Shown here: positions 23,388-32,244 of the stretch, one piece after another
Layout: each line of letters begins with the position of its first letter
How positions within the stretch are numbered: the stretch's first letter is position 1
DNA from: Myxococcales bacterium SG8_38
GTDB lineage: Bacteria; Myxococcota_A; Polyangia; Polyangiales; Houyiibacteriaceae
Direction of reading: 5' to 3'
DNA length: 32,244 nucleotides
Assembly (NCBI GenBank): GCA_001303415.1
Contig: LJTN01000042.1
Location: forward strand, 1 to 32,244
Notes under the pieces: model-generated
Databases searched by the model: none
Told to the model about the DNA's origin: nothing
Seen by the model: only the letters and a program-made list of their open reading frames with translations
Program-made: the position numbers and the translations under genes

Positions 23388-24846
23388 CGTCGGGCTCTCC
23401 AAATTCCTCGGGCCAAGCCCCTCCTAGGGCCCGATAGAGCTGAATGCGATAAGAGACCAGTTGGCGCCGCGCGGCGACGAGCTGAAGCTCGGACACCTGA
23501 CGGGTGGCGAGGGCAGTCAAGACCGGCAAGAAGTCGCTCAGGCCGGCTCTATAGCGATCGCGCGTCGCCTCGAGGGTGACGTTGGCGAGGCGAAACTCGT
23601 CTTCGAGGTACTGGATGCGAAGGCGCTCCTGGCGTTCGAGGACGAGGGAGCTCTCGACCTCCACCAAGCCGTTGAGGATGGCCTCGGCGTACTCATCGAG
23701 CAAGGCGTCGAGAACAGCCCTCTGCGCCTTGATGGCGGACCAACCACGGATCCCATCGAAAAGTGGGACGGCGAGGTTGGCTCCGGCAGCCCAGGTCAGG
23801 CCCTTCGCGATCGTCTCCGGCGCCTCGGTGCCCGGGGTTCCTCCCCCGGCACCCGTGCCCGTGATCCGGGACTTGAGCCAGGTGTAGGATGGCACGAAGT
23901 CGATGGTGATCGTGGGTAAGCGGGCTCCAACGGCGGCAGCTACGCGGCGGTCCTCCGCCTCGACGCGCTTCTGCACGGCACGGATGTCGGGACGTGCCTC
24001 GAGGAGGCTTGCGGGCGCTTGAATGTCCGGGGTGGGTCCGATGTCAGGCAGGACTTTGCCGTCGACAGGAAAGGCGCGGCCCGGAGCCTCGCCGAGCAAG
24101 ATCGCAAGCCGCTGATCGGTGAGATCGATCTGGCCTTCCGCTTGTGCGAGGAGCGCGCGTTGGCTTGCGACCCGCTGTCGCTGTTGATGCACGTCCACGG
24201 CCGAGTTCAGCCCCTCGCGGTAGCGAAGCTCGACCAGCTCCAAGAATCGCAGATCGGTTTCGAGCTGCTCCTGGACGACGGCCACCTCGATTCTGGCATT
24301 GATCGCATCGAACCAAGCCTCGGCGACCTCGGCCGAAATCGTGATGGCAAGTGCTTCTTGATCGAGCCGTGCGGCCTCCGCATCGAGCTTGGCCCCCTGA
24401 TGGTCGCGGGCCCTTCGCGCAAACAAGTCGACCTCGTAGGAGACTGGCAGCGAGCCGTTTGCCTGCTGCGAACGCACCTCACCGAAGGGGAAAATGCTCT
24501 TTCCGATCGAGTAGTCTCCGGTAGCCAGGATCTGCGGCATTCGCGCGGCGCGAACCTGGTTGGCGATGTATCGAGCCTGGCGAACGCGCGCCCAGCCAGC
24601 ACGCACGCTGAAGTTTCGGCGCAACGCTTCCTCGATCAGCGCGCTCAGGGTGGGGTCGCCCATCTGCCGCCACCAGCGCGCATCGCGAACCGGCTCCGAT
24701 TCGGGTTCCGGTGGCGGAGGTAGCTCGGCTCCCTGGTCGTACGCCTCGGGAATTTCGACCGGGGACGGGATGTCGGTCGTCTTCTTGTAATTGCATCCAG
24801 CGGCCGGAAAGGCGGCCAGCAAGACGAGAATCACGCCGCGCATCAT
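23380..24846 (-). CDS. RND outer-membrane factor, NodT-type lipoprotein
   Basis: The 488-residue TolC/NodT-like channel subunit begins with a signal peptide and lipobox (PAAGC, Cys18), so it is anchored in the outer membrane by lipid. Family marks include DARWWRQMGDPTLSALIEEA, LRRNFSVRAGWARVRQAR, the repeat-like helical hairpins VAEAWFDAINARIEVAVVQE and FLELVELRYREGLNSAVDVH, and LLEARPDIRAVQKRVEAEDR. These are the two tandem OEP domains. Start ATG 24846 overlaps the tetR stop as ATGA; a second ATG follows at once. An upstream continuation of the open frame to 25155 is antisense-like sequence within tetR and is ignored. Confidence 0.93.
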   Translation of the reverse strand: MMRGVILVLLAAFPAAGCNYKKTTDIPSPVEIPEAYDQGAELPPPPEPESEPVRDARWWRQMGDPTLSALIEEALRRNFSVRAGWARVRQARYIANQVRAARMPQILATGDYSIGKSIFPFGEVRSQQANGSLPVSYEVDLFARRARDHQGAKLDAEAARLDQEALAITISAEVAEAWFDAINARIEVAVVQEQLETDLRFLELVELRYREGLNSAVDVHQQRQRVASQRALLAQAEGQIDLTDQRLAILLGEAPGRAFPVDGKVLPDIGPTPDIQAPASLLEARPDIRAVQKRVEAEDRRVAAAVGARLPTITIDFVPSYTWLKSRITGTGAGGGTPGTEAPETIAKGLTWAAGANLAVPLFDGIRGWSAIKAQRAVLDALLDEYAEAILNGLVEVESSLVLERQERLRIQYLEDEFRLANVTLEATRDRYRAGLSDFLPVLTALATRQVSELQLVAARRQLVSYRIQLYRALGGAWPEEFGEPDDE

Positions 24847-25493
24847 GAGCCCTCTCTTCTTTCGAGTGCCCTCGTCACCGTATCCAGATGAAGGGACAGC
24901 AACTGGTCTAAGTCCACCGCTGCGGGAATCCTCTGTGCCATCGAATCCTCGTTGAGCCCGATCAGGACGACGCCGAAGAAGCTGGTCCACAGTTGAAGCG
25001 CTTGGGGCAGCGGGTCGACATCGGCGCGAATGCTTCCATCGTCGCGGCCGCGCTCGAGTGACGCGATGACCAGCGACAGCATGTGCCCGACGCGGCTCCG
25101 GTAGATTTGAAATGCCTCGGTCGAATCGTCCATGCGCTCGCCCGCGCTGAGCCACGACAGTGCGAACCGGAAGTGATGCGGATGCGCCCGGGTGAAGTCG
25201 TAGTAGCTCCGTAGGAGCCGGCGAATGGCATCGAGGCCCGAGGTAGCGTCTCGTAGCGCGCTCTCGATGACGGGAATGAGACTATCGATGAGGCGCGTGG
25301 CGACTGCAGCGCACAGCGCATCCTTGTTCTCGAAGTACAGATAGAGCGTGCCTTTGCTAAGCTCGGCCGCGTCCGCGACGGCATCCATTCGAAGCCCGTG
25401 ATAGCCCTCACTCGCAATGAGCTCCTGCGCCGCGTCGAGAATCGCCTCGCGCCGCGCTTTTCGCTCCCGCTTTCTACGTGCTGCTACAGCCAA
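24843..25493 (-). CDS. TetR-family repressor of the RND operon
   Basis: The protein has the TetR helix-turn-helix (AILDAAQELIASEGYHGLRM, DAVADAAELSKGTLYLYFEN, KDALCAAV) and an all-helical ligand-binding part typical of multidrug-efflux repressors such as AcrR. It is the first gene of the pump operon, and its stop overlaps the next start. I take TTG 25493 (216 residues) as the start because GAAAGA lies just upstream. TTG 25511 would add six residues and begins one base from the palindromic operator. ATG codons upstream are out of frame. It probably senses a pump substrate and represses its own operon. Confidence 0.9.
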   Translation of the reverse strand: MAVAARRKRERKARREAILDAAQELIASEGYHGLRMDAVADAAELSKGTLYLYFENKDALCAAVATRLIDSLIPVIESALRDATSGLDAIRRLLRSYYDFTRAHPHHFRFALSWLSAGERMDDSTEAFQIYRSRVGHMLSLVIASLERGRDDGSIRADVDPLPQALQLWTSFFGVVLIGLNEDSMAQRIPAAVDLDQLLSLHLDTVTRALERREGS

Positions 25494-25511
25494 GGTGCAT
25501 CTTTCGTGCAA

Positions 25512-25528
25512 ACTGACCGGCGGTCAGT
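25512..25528 (-). promoter_or_regulatory. TetR-type palindromic operator
   Basis: ACTGACCGGCGGTCAGT is a perfect 17-bp palindrome (8-bp arms, central G). It has the TGACC...GGTCA core common to operators of AcrR-like TetR repressors. It lies 18 bp upstream of the preferred tetR start and one base upstream of the alternative TTG start at 25511. A repressor bound here would cover the start of its own operon. No clear promoter boxes can be assigned beside it. Confidence 0.75.
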
Positions 25529-25620
25529 CTTTGACCCATAGTTAGCAAACCTAGGACCGTCTGTCCCATCAGCCAGGGGGAAAACGACGAAACGGACCAA
25601 GACGTGGCGGGCTCGTTCGG

Positions 25621-25692
25621 TGGGCGGGACAGGGTTCGAACCTGCGACATCCGGCTTGTAAGGCCAGCGCTCTACCGCTGAGCTACCCGCCC
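25621..25692 (-). tRNA. tRNA-Val (TAC)
   Basis: On the minus strand the acceptor stem GGGCGGG pairs with CCCGCCC. The D-arm is GCTCAGCGGTAGAGC-like, the anticodon loop is CTTACAA with anticodon TAC, and the T-loop is TTCGAAC in AGGTTCGAACCT. The discriminator is A. The 3' CCA is not encoded (ACCG follows). Confidence 0.95.
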
Positions 25693-25730
25693 AAAGTGGC
25701 CGCGAGCATGACCGCCCACCTCCCGCCTGT

Positions 25731-25888
25731 CCAACCGGGACACTCTCCACCCCTACAACCCACCGAAATCAGAAGTAATCCAGCCGAAAGATCGCAGCGA
25801 TTCAGCGCGAGATGTCGATCCCTGCGATCTTTCTGTGAAAAGCCGTTTGAATGCAGGGGGTTAGACCCCCGGAGAGTGTCCCTATTGG
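25731..25888. repeat. Nested inverted-repeat element between tRNA-Val and lon
   Basis: The outer arms are CCAANNGGGACACTCTCC at 25731-25748 and its inverse at 25871-25888, matching 16 of 18 positions with a perfect 12-bp core. Inside lies a second perfect 12-bp inverted repeat, GAAAGATCGCAG (25786-25797) with CTGCGATCTTTC (25822-25833), enclosing 24 nt. The element is 158 bp, carries no gene, and its right arm includes the lon stop codon at 25882-25884. Its form suits a small non-autonomous mobile element or a REP-like sequence. The inner hairpin (no T-tract) might also shape the lon mRNA 3' end. The rest of 25693-25881 shows nothing else. Confidence 0.7.
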
Positions 25889-28386
25889 CGGGCGCCGGGG
25901 GCGTCTACGGTGGGCTCGGGGACGTCGTCGGCGTCGGGGGAGTCGGGGGTGATGAGCTCGCCGGCGCGGTATTCGGAGGGGCGCAGCTGGTGGTCGCCGA
26001 AGAGGGCGTCGGGGTCGCTCAAGGCCAAGGCCTCGCGAAGGACCTGGTCCATGTGCTCGACGAGCACGATGCGGAGGTCGTTGAGGACCCGACGCGGGAT
26101 CTCGGTCAGATCCTTTTGGTTTTCCTTCGGGATGAGCACGACGTCGATCTCGGCTCGGTGAGCGGCCAGGAGCTTTTCCTTGAGCCCGCCGATTGGAAGC
26201 ACACGGCCGCGCAGCGTGATTTCGCCAGTCATCGCGACGTTCTTGCGCACCGGAATCTTGAGCAGGGCGCTCGCAATGCTGGTCGCCATCGTGATGCCCG
26301 CGCTCGGCCCGTCCTTCGGCACGAAGCTCGGGAAATGCACGTGGACGTCGTAAATCGAATGAAAGTCCGGCTCGAGCCCGAGCACCTTCTGCCGGGACCG
26401 GATGTAGCTCATCGCGGCCTGCGCCGACTCCTGCATCCCTTTTTCGAGCAATCCGGTGATGTTGAGCTTGCCTTTGCCGGGCACCACCGCGACCTCGCAC
26501 TCGAGGATCGACCCGCCGAAGGTGTTGACCGCCAGCCCGTTGGTGAGACCCACGTGGTCTTTCTCATTGGTTTTGTCGGGTCGGTACTTCGAAACGCCGA
26601 GGTATCGCGCCACGTCCTTGGCCTCGACCCGGTACGTCTTGCTCTTCGCTTCGGCGCCATCCTTCAGGACCTGGCGCGCGATCTTGCGGCAAACGCTTCC
26701 AATCTCCCGCTCGAGATTCCGAACGCCGCTTTCCATGGTGTAGTAGTGGATGATCTGGCGGACCGCGTTCTCGGTGATGTCCACGTCGACGTTCTTGAGC
26801 CCGGCCTTGTCACGCTGACGGGGCACCAGATACCGCATGGCGATGTTGAGCTTCTCGAACTCCGTGTAGCCGCTGATCTCGAGGATTTCCATGCGATCCC
26901 GGAGCGGAAGCGGAATGCCCTGAAGCGTGTTGGCCGTCGTGACGAACATCACGTCGGACAGGTCGTAGTCGAGATCGAGATAATGGTCGTTGAAGCTGTG
27001 GTTTTGCTCCGGATCGAGCACCTCGAGCAGGGCCGAGGCGGGGTCGCCACGAAAATCCGACGACATCTTGTCGACCTCGTCGAGCAGGAAGACCGGGTTG
27101 TTGGTCCCGACCTTGCGAAGCGACTGAATCAAACGGCCGGGCAGGGCGCCGATGTACGTCCGTCGGTGGCCCCGTATTTCGGCTTCGTCACGCACGCCAC
27201 CGAGAGACAGACGCACGAATTCGCGTCCGGTACACCGTGCGATGCTCTTCGCGAGTGACGTCTTTCCGACGCCGGGCGGTCCCACCAGGCAGAGCACCGG
27301 GCCCTTGAGCTTCTTCACCAGCGCTTGCACCGCCAGGTACTCGACGATGCGCTCTTTCGGCTTCTTCAAGCCATAGTGATCCTCGTCGAGAATCTGCTCG
27401 GCCGCCTCGATGTCGTAGTTCTCCTCGCTCTTGTCGCCCCAGGGAAGGGCGAGCACCCAGTCGATGTAGTTGCGGATGACGGTCGCTTCCGCGCTCATCG
27501 GCTGCATCATCTTGAGCTTTTTGATCTCTTTGCGGGCCTTGAGGTGCGCTTCTTTGCTCAGCTTCTTTTGCTTGAGCTGCTGTTCGAGCTCCTGGATCTC
27601 GCTCTTGAACTCGTCTCGCTCGCCGAGCTCCTTCTGAATGGCCTGCATTTGCTCATTCAGGTAGTACTCCTTCTGCGTCTTCTCCATCTGCTTCTTGACG
27701 CGGGAGCGAATCTTCTTCTCCACCTGCATGATCTCGATCTCGGCGTTGAGCAGTTGGAACAAGCGCTCCAGCCGCTTTCCGGGATCGATGGTTTCGAGAA
27801 TCTCCTGGCGGTCCGATAGCTTGATGCTCGTCAAGTGAACCACGACCGTATCCGCTAGCTTCGACGGGTCGTCGATGGTCTGGACGGTCATCAGCATCTC
27901 GGGCGCGATGCGCTTGTTCAGCTTTGCGTAGACGTCGAACGCCGACTGCACCGAGCGAATCAGCGCTTCGATTTCGACGTTTGCCGCGTAGAGCTCCTCG
28001 ATGGGCTCGACGGCGCAAAGAAAGAACTCTTCACTAGGCAGGAACTGGGTGATTCGGGCGCGCCGCTTTCCTTCGACCAGCACCTTCACCGTCCCATCGG
28101 GCAGCCGCAGTAGCTGAATGATGGTGCCGATGGTCCCCACCTCGAAGATGTCGTCGGCCGTCGGGTCGTTCGTCTTGGCCTTCTTTTGTGCGGCGAGCAG
28201 GATCTCCTTGTCCTGGCTCATCGCTTCTTCGAGGGCATTGATGGACTTTTCGCGCCCCACGAAAAGCGGCACCACCATGTGCGGGAACACGATGATGTCC
28301 CGCAACGGCAGCAGCGGATAGCTCTGCCCGTCCGGGGTGTTCAACCCATCGTTGCGATCGTCGTTGTCGTTTCGGTGAAAGAACAT
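25882..28386 (-). CDS. lon: ATP-dependent Lon protease
   Basis: Lon is a cytoplasmic AAA+ protease that unfolds and degrades damaged and short-lived regulatory proteins. The protein of 834 residues has the N-terminal substrate domain ([20 protein letters not shown]), a long coiled-coil stretch, Walker [14 protein letters not shown] (near residue 367), Walker [11 protein letters not shown], and the C-terminal protease domain with the catalytic serine in [14 protein letters not shown] (near 695) and the lysine in [23 protein letters not shown] 28386 is preferred over a TTG at 28413. The acidic/Pro tail extends 30 residues past the protease domain, and its stop codon lies inside an inverted repeat arm. 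It is the last gene of the tig-clpP-clpX-lon run. Confidence 0.97.
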   Translation of the reverse strand: MFFHRNDNDDRNDGLNTPDGQSYPLLPLRDIIVFPHMVVPLFVGREKSINALEEAMSQDKEILLAAQKKAKTNDPTADDIFEVGTIGTIIQLLRLPDGTVKVLVEGKRRARITQFLPSEEFFLCAVEPIEELYAANVEIEALIRSVQSAFDVYAKLNKRIAPEMLMTVQTIDDPSKLADTVVVHLTSIKLSDRQEILETIDPGKRLERLFQLLNAEIEIMQVEKKIRSRVKKQMEKTQKEYYLNEQMQAIQKELGERDEFKSEIQELEQQLKQKKLSKEAHLKARKEIKKLKMMQPMSAEATVIRNYIDWVLALPWGDKSEENYDIEAAEQILDEDHYGLKKPKERIVEYLAVQALVKKLKGPVLCLVGPPGVGKTSLAKSIARCTGREFVRLSLGGVRDEAEIRGHRRTYIGALPGRLIQSLRKVGTNNPVFLLDEVDKMSSDFRGDPASALLEVLDPEQNHSFNDHYLDLDYDLSDVMFVTTANTLQGIPLPLRDRMEILEISGYTEFEKLNIAMRYLVPRQRDKAGLKNVDVDITENAVRQIIHYYTMESGVRNLEREIGSVCRKIARQVLKDGAEAKSKTYRVEAKDVARYLGVSKYRPDKTNEKDHVGLTNGLAVNTFGGSILECEVAVVPGKGKLNITGLLEKGMQESAQAAMSYIRSRQKVLGLEPDFHSIYDVHVHFPSFVPKDGPSAGITMATSIASALLKIPVRKNVAMTGEITLRGRVLPIGGLKEKLLAAHRAEIDVVLIPKENQKDLTEIPRRVLNDLRIVLVEHMDQVLREALALSDPDALFGDHQLRPSEYRAGELITPDSPDADDVPEPTVDAPGARQ

Positions 28387-28434
28387 CTGTCTACTCAGAC
28401 CAGGCCGATGCAAGAAAGCGCGACACCGGCCCCG

Positions 28435-29694
<1,260 letters not shown>

Positions 29695-29776
29695 GTACCT
29701 ACTCGACGGAGTCTAGCGTCCTGCCCCGTTCACGGCAAGGACTAGGCGGCGCGCATTTGCGGCGTTTCCTGGCGTG

Positions 29777-30388
29777 TCAGCGCGCTCGCTTGGGCTCGAT
29801 GACGTCGTCGATGAGGCCGTACTCCTTCGCCTCGTCGGCCGACAGGTAGCGATCGCGCTCGGTGTCTTCCTTGATCTGATCGGGGGTCTGGCCTGTATGC
29901 CTGGCCAGGATCGTGTTCATTTGTTCACGAAGTTTCAAGATCTCTCGCGCATGAATCTCGATGTCGGACGCCTGACCGCGAATCCCGCCGAGCGGTTGGT
30001 GGATCATGATGCGGCTGTTCGGCAAGCACTTGCGCATCCCTCGCGTGCCGGACGCGAGAATCCATGCAGCCATCGATGCCGCCTGACCCAAGCACACGGT
30101 CGACACCGGTGACCGGACGTACTGCATCGTGTCGTAAATCGCGAGCCCTGCTGTAATCGATCCGCCTGGGCTGTTGATGTAGAGCGTGATCTCCTTGTCC
30201 GGATCGTCGCTCTCCAAGAAGAGCATCTGCGCGATGATGGCGTTCGCGACGTCGTCGTTCACCTCGGTGCCGAGGAAGATGATCCGGTCCTTGAGCAGGC
30301 GGCTGAAGATGTCCCACTGGCGTTCGCCGCGGTGCGTCGTCTCGACGACCCATGGCATGTACATCTGCGCGGTCGTTGGCTCGCTCAT
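29777..30388 (-). CDS. clpP: ClpP, proteolytic subunit of the Clp protease
   Basis: The 203-residue serine peptidase forms the double-heptamer chamber served by ClpX. The catalytic triad is visible as Ser105 in GQAASMAAW, His130 in [10 protein letters not shown] and Asp175 in [29 protein letters not shown] is the oxyanion-hole region. The N-terminus is short, as in most ClpP before processing. The start ATG 30388 overlaps the trigger factor stop (ATGA at 30385-30388), so its translation is coupled to the ribosome-bound chaperone upstream. Confidence 0.97.
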   Translation of the reverse strand: MSEPTTAQMYMPWVVETTHRGERQWDIFSRLLKDRIIFLGTEVNDDVANAIIAQMLFLESDDPDKEITLYINSPGGSITAGLAIYDTMQYVRSPVSTVCLGQAASMAAWILASGTRGMRKCLPNSRIMIHQPLGGIRGQASDIEIHAREILKLREQMNTILARHTGQTPDQIKEDTERDRYLSADEAKEYGLIDDVIEPKRAR

Positions 30389-31725
30389 GGCTCGTTTCCC
30401 TCTTCTGGTGCCGGTTCGTTTTCTTCGGCGCTCTCTTCGGCGCTCGGCGGCCGCTCGCCTTCGCGGATCTTGGCACGCTCCTCGAGCAACGCCATGACCT
30501 TCTCCTCGAGAAGCTGGGACTCCAGCGCCTCCCGCTGGGCCTCCTGGTAGTCAGCGCGGACCTTGGCCACGTGCTTGCCGGTCCGGTCCGCGATCTCCTG
30601 AAACTTCGCGTCCAGGTCCGCCTCGGTCACCTCGATCCCCTCCTGGCGGGCGAGCGAGCCCAGCAAGATGCCAGCCTGTACGCGGCGCTTCGCCCGATTC
30701 TCGATGCCCGCGAAGAAGTCGGCGCTCGGCGCCGCTTGCTGTCCTGCGTACTGCATGAGCTGCGCCATCTCGTACATCATCATCTGCTGTTGCTGCTGAA
30801 TCATCGAGGGCGGCACGGGGATGTCGTTGTGCTCGATGAGGCTGTCGATCAGCTGATCCTTGAGCTCGGCTCGAGCGCGCTGCTTCGCAGCCTCTTCGAG
30901 GCCTTTACGAATCTCGAGGCGAAGCTCGAGCAGCGTCTCGTAGTCGCCGCAATCCTTTGCGAACTCGTCATCGAGCTCCGGCAGGAGCTTTTCGTGAAGG
31001 GACTTGGGGGTGATGGAGAACTGCGCGGTCTTGCCCCGGAGGTCGGAGTTGGGATGGTCTTCTTCGAATTCGACGTCGATGACTTTGCTCTCGCTCGGTT
31101 GCATGCCGAGTAAACCTTCCTTGAGCGCCGGCAGCAGGTGCTCGTCGTCGATCTGCACTTGCCGTCCCTCGGCGCCGAGCCCTTCTTTGAGCTCGCCGTC
31201 GACCGTCACCGTATAGTCGATGGTCAAGAGATCGCCCGGCTCGGCTCCTCGCATCGGCTCAGGCACGCGGATGTCGGCGTGTTGGTTCCGCAGCCTCTCG
31301 ATTTCAGCATCCACGTCTTCGTTGGGGATGTCGATCGGCTTCTGCCAAGCTTCGAGGCCGTCGGTCGCCACCTGGTCGATCTTGGGACGGACTTCGACCT
31401 TGGCTTTGAACGTGAACGGCTTGCCCTGCTTCAGCTCGGGCGCCTCGTCCATCTCCGGCTGCGCCACGATGTGGAGCTCGTGCTCCTGCACCGCCTGCAT
31501 GAGCCCTTGCTCGACCAGCGTGCCGGTGACTTGTGCAGCCACCTGCCGCCCATACACCTGCTTCATGACGTTCTTCGGGACCTTGCCAGGACGGAAACCG
31601 CGGACCCGGGCGGTCCTGCCCAGCTCGCGGTAGGTCTCGTTGAGGTCCTTTTCGACTCGGTCCCAGGGCACCTGAACGGTGACCTCCACGAGGACGGGGC
31701 TGATCTCGCGAATTTCAGATTGCAT
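30385..31725 (-). CDS. tig: Trigger factor (ribosome-associated chaperone)
   Basis: Trigger factor binds the ribosome exit tunnel and shields nascent chains; it also has peptidyl-prolyl isomerase activity. The 446-residue protein has the ribosome-docking signature GFRPGKVP (residues 43-50), the isomerase-like domain around [20 protein letters not shown], and a long helical C-terminal chaperone part. The C-terminus is acidic and Pro/Glu-rich ([17 protein letters not shown]), beyond the usual fold, and probably disordered. It is the first gene of the tig-clpP-clpX-lon run. Confidence 0.96.
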   Translation of the reverse strand: MQSEIREISPVLVEVTVQVPWDRVEKDLNETYRELGRTARVRGFRPGKVPKNVMKQVYGRQVAAQVTGTLVEQGLMQAVQEHELHIVAQPEMDEAPELKQGKPFTFKAKVEVRPKIDQVATDGLEAWQKPIDIPNEDVDAEIERLRNQHADIRVPEPMRGAEPGDLLTIDYTVTVDGELKEGLGAEGRQVQIDDEHLLPALKEGLLGMQPSESKVIDVEFEEDHPNSDLRGKTAQFSITPKSLHEKLLPELDDEFAKDCGDYETLLELRLEIRKGLEEAAKQRARAELKDQLIDSLIEHNDIPVPPSMIQQQQQMMMYEMAQLMQYAGQQAAPSADFFAGIENRAKRRVQAGILLGSLARQEGIEVTEADLDAKFQEIADRTGKHVAKVRADYQEAQREALESQLLEEKVMALLEERAKIREGERPPSAEESAEENEPAPEEGNEP

Positions 31726-31779
31726 TGGATTTTTGGCTCAGGAGCCAGGCGCGGTTCGTACTGCCGCGGGCCGGATGCG

Positions 31780-32229
31780 TCAAGGTGCAGCCTTGGGAAC
31801 GGCTCGCTCTCTGTGGAGCTCGACCAGCTCGATCCCCAGCGCCTGAGACACCTCGAAGATCCGCTCGTCCCGATAGAACTCCTCGAAGACGATGCGCTTG
31901 ATTCCGGCGTTGCAGATCGCCTTGAAGCAGTTCCAGCAGGGCGAGGCGGTCACGTACATCGACGCACCGTCGACGCGGGTGCCGTTCTTGGCCGCTTGGA
32001 TGATCGCGTTGATCTCCGCGTGGATGGTTCGCACGCAGTGGCCGTCGTCCATCATGTGGCCGACCTCCTCGCAGTGGGGAAGGCCGCGGACCGAGCCGTT
32101 GTACCCCGTGGAGAGGATGGTCTTGTCGGCGACGATGACTGCGCCGACGTGCTTACGAGAGCAGGTCGAACGCCTGGCCACGACCACGGCGATGTCCATG
32201 AAATACTCGTCCCACGACGCGCGCTCCAT
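31780..32229 (-). CDS. dCMP/cytidine deaminase-type enzyme (ComEB-like)
   Basis: The 149-residue zinc enzyme probably deaminates dCMP to dUMP, feeding thymidylate synthesis. The zinc site is visible as His70 and the proton-shuttle Glu72 in HAEINAII, with Cys98 and Cys101 in PCWNC. An N-terminal SWDEYFMDIAVVVARRSTCS and CRKH-like segment (STCSRKHVGAVIV) and GYNGSVRGLPHCEE are typical of deoxycytidylate deaminases, including the extra His/Cys cluster used for a second zinc. The start ATG 32229 is 15 bases from the window edge, so its promoter is not in view. A gap of 54 bp separates it from trigger factor. Confidence 0.92.
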   Translation of the reverse strand: MERASWDEYFMDIAVVVARRSTCSRKHVGAVIVADKTILSTGYNGSVRGLPHCEEVGHMMDDGHCVRTIHAEINAIIQAAKNGTRVDGASMYVTASPCWNCFKAICNAGIKRIVFEEFYRDERIFEVSQALGIELVELHRERAVPKAAP

Positions 32230-32244
32230 GCGGCCTTCCTAGCC

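Noticed and set aside
25696-27258. 520-residue plus-strand open frame
   Set aside because: It is antisense to lon and has no recognisable domain; long antisense frames are expected in high-GC genes.

Overview
The window is GC-rich bacterial chromosome, most likely from a Myxococcota (deltaproteobacterial, Polyangia-like) organism. That assignment is an inference. It rests on the Cys-rich secreted protein with a DGCDCGCG motif, a lipoprotein with a long Gly/Ala/Thr linker ahead of a DUF1554-type domain, strong G/C third positions, and the layout of the housekeeping blocks. No 16S or other phylogenetic marker was compared.

Bases 1-2915 are an accessory, scarred region. A Cys-rich secreted protein runs in from the left edge. 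It is followed by a C-terminal scrap of a beta-helix 'choice-of-anchor' surface protein, a two-gene nucleotidyltransferase module bracketed by 60-bp direct repeats that are each followed by a hairpin, a four-helix membrane protein, a ParE toxin stump, a decapitated serine recombinase, and a second surface-protein scrap. From 2940 to 4213 two secreted proteins are translationally coupled on the minus strand. From 4406 to 8790 there is a DUF1772 membrane protein, then a metabolic cluster: a broken crotonase and a LysR regulator on the minus strand, a divergent 6-oxocamphor-hydrolase-like crotonase, and an NAD-dependent epimerase/dehydrogenase.

Bases 8983-16028 are mostly core genes: 3-methyladenine glycosylase coupled to apaG, a YciO/YrdC-type protein, coaBC, glyA, trpE without a trpG partner, and tRNA-Asp with its own promoter and terminator. 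Unrecognised ORFs lie between them. Next come a tiny secreted protein made of three 14-residue repeats, a lipoprotein, and a GT4 glycosyltransferase behind a 333-bp upstream region with phased TTCAC half-sites.

Bases 18892-25528 form one tightly overlapped RND efflux operon on the minus strand (tetR, outer-membrane factor, membrane-fusion protein, pump) with a perfect 17-bp palindrome at its head. After tRNA-Val and a nested inverted-repeat element, the minus strand carries the protein quality-control block tig-clpP-clpX-lon (transcribed in that order), preceded by a dCMP deaminase gene. These proteins fold nascent chains and degrade misfolded or tagged ones.

The least explained structures are the repeat-bounded nucleotidyltransferase cassette and its scarred flanks, the YCPGEGDKPS repeat mini-protein, the nested inverted repeat whose outer arm contains the lon stop codon, and the apparently frameshifted crotonase.
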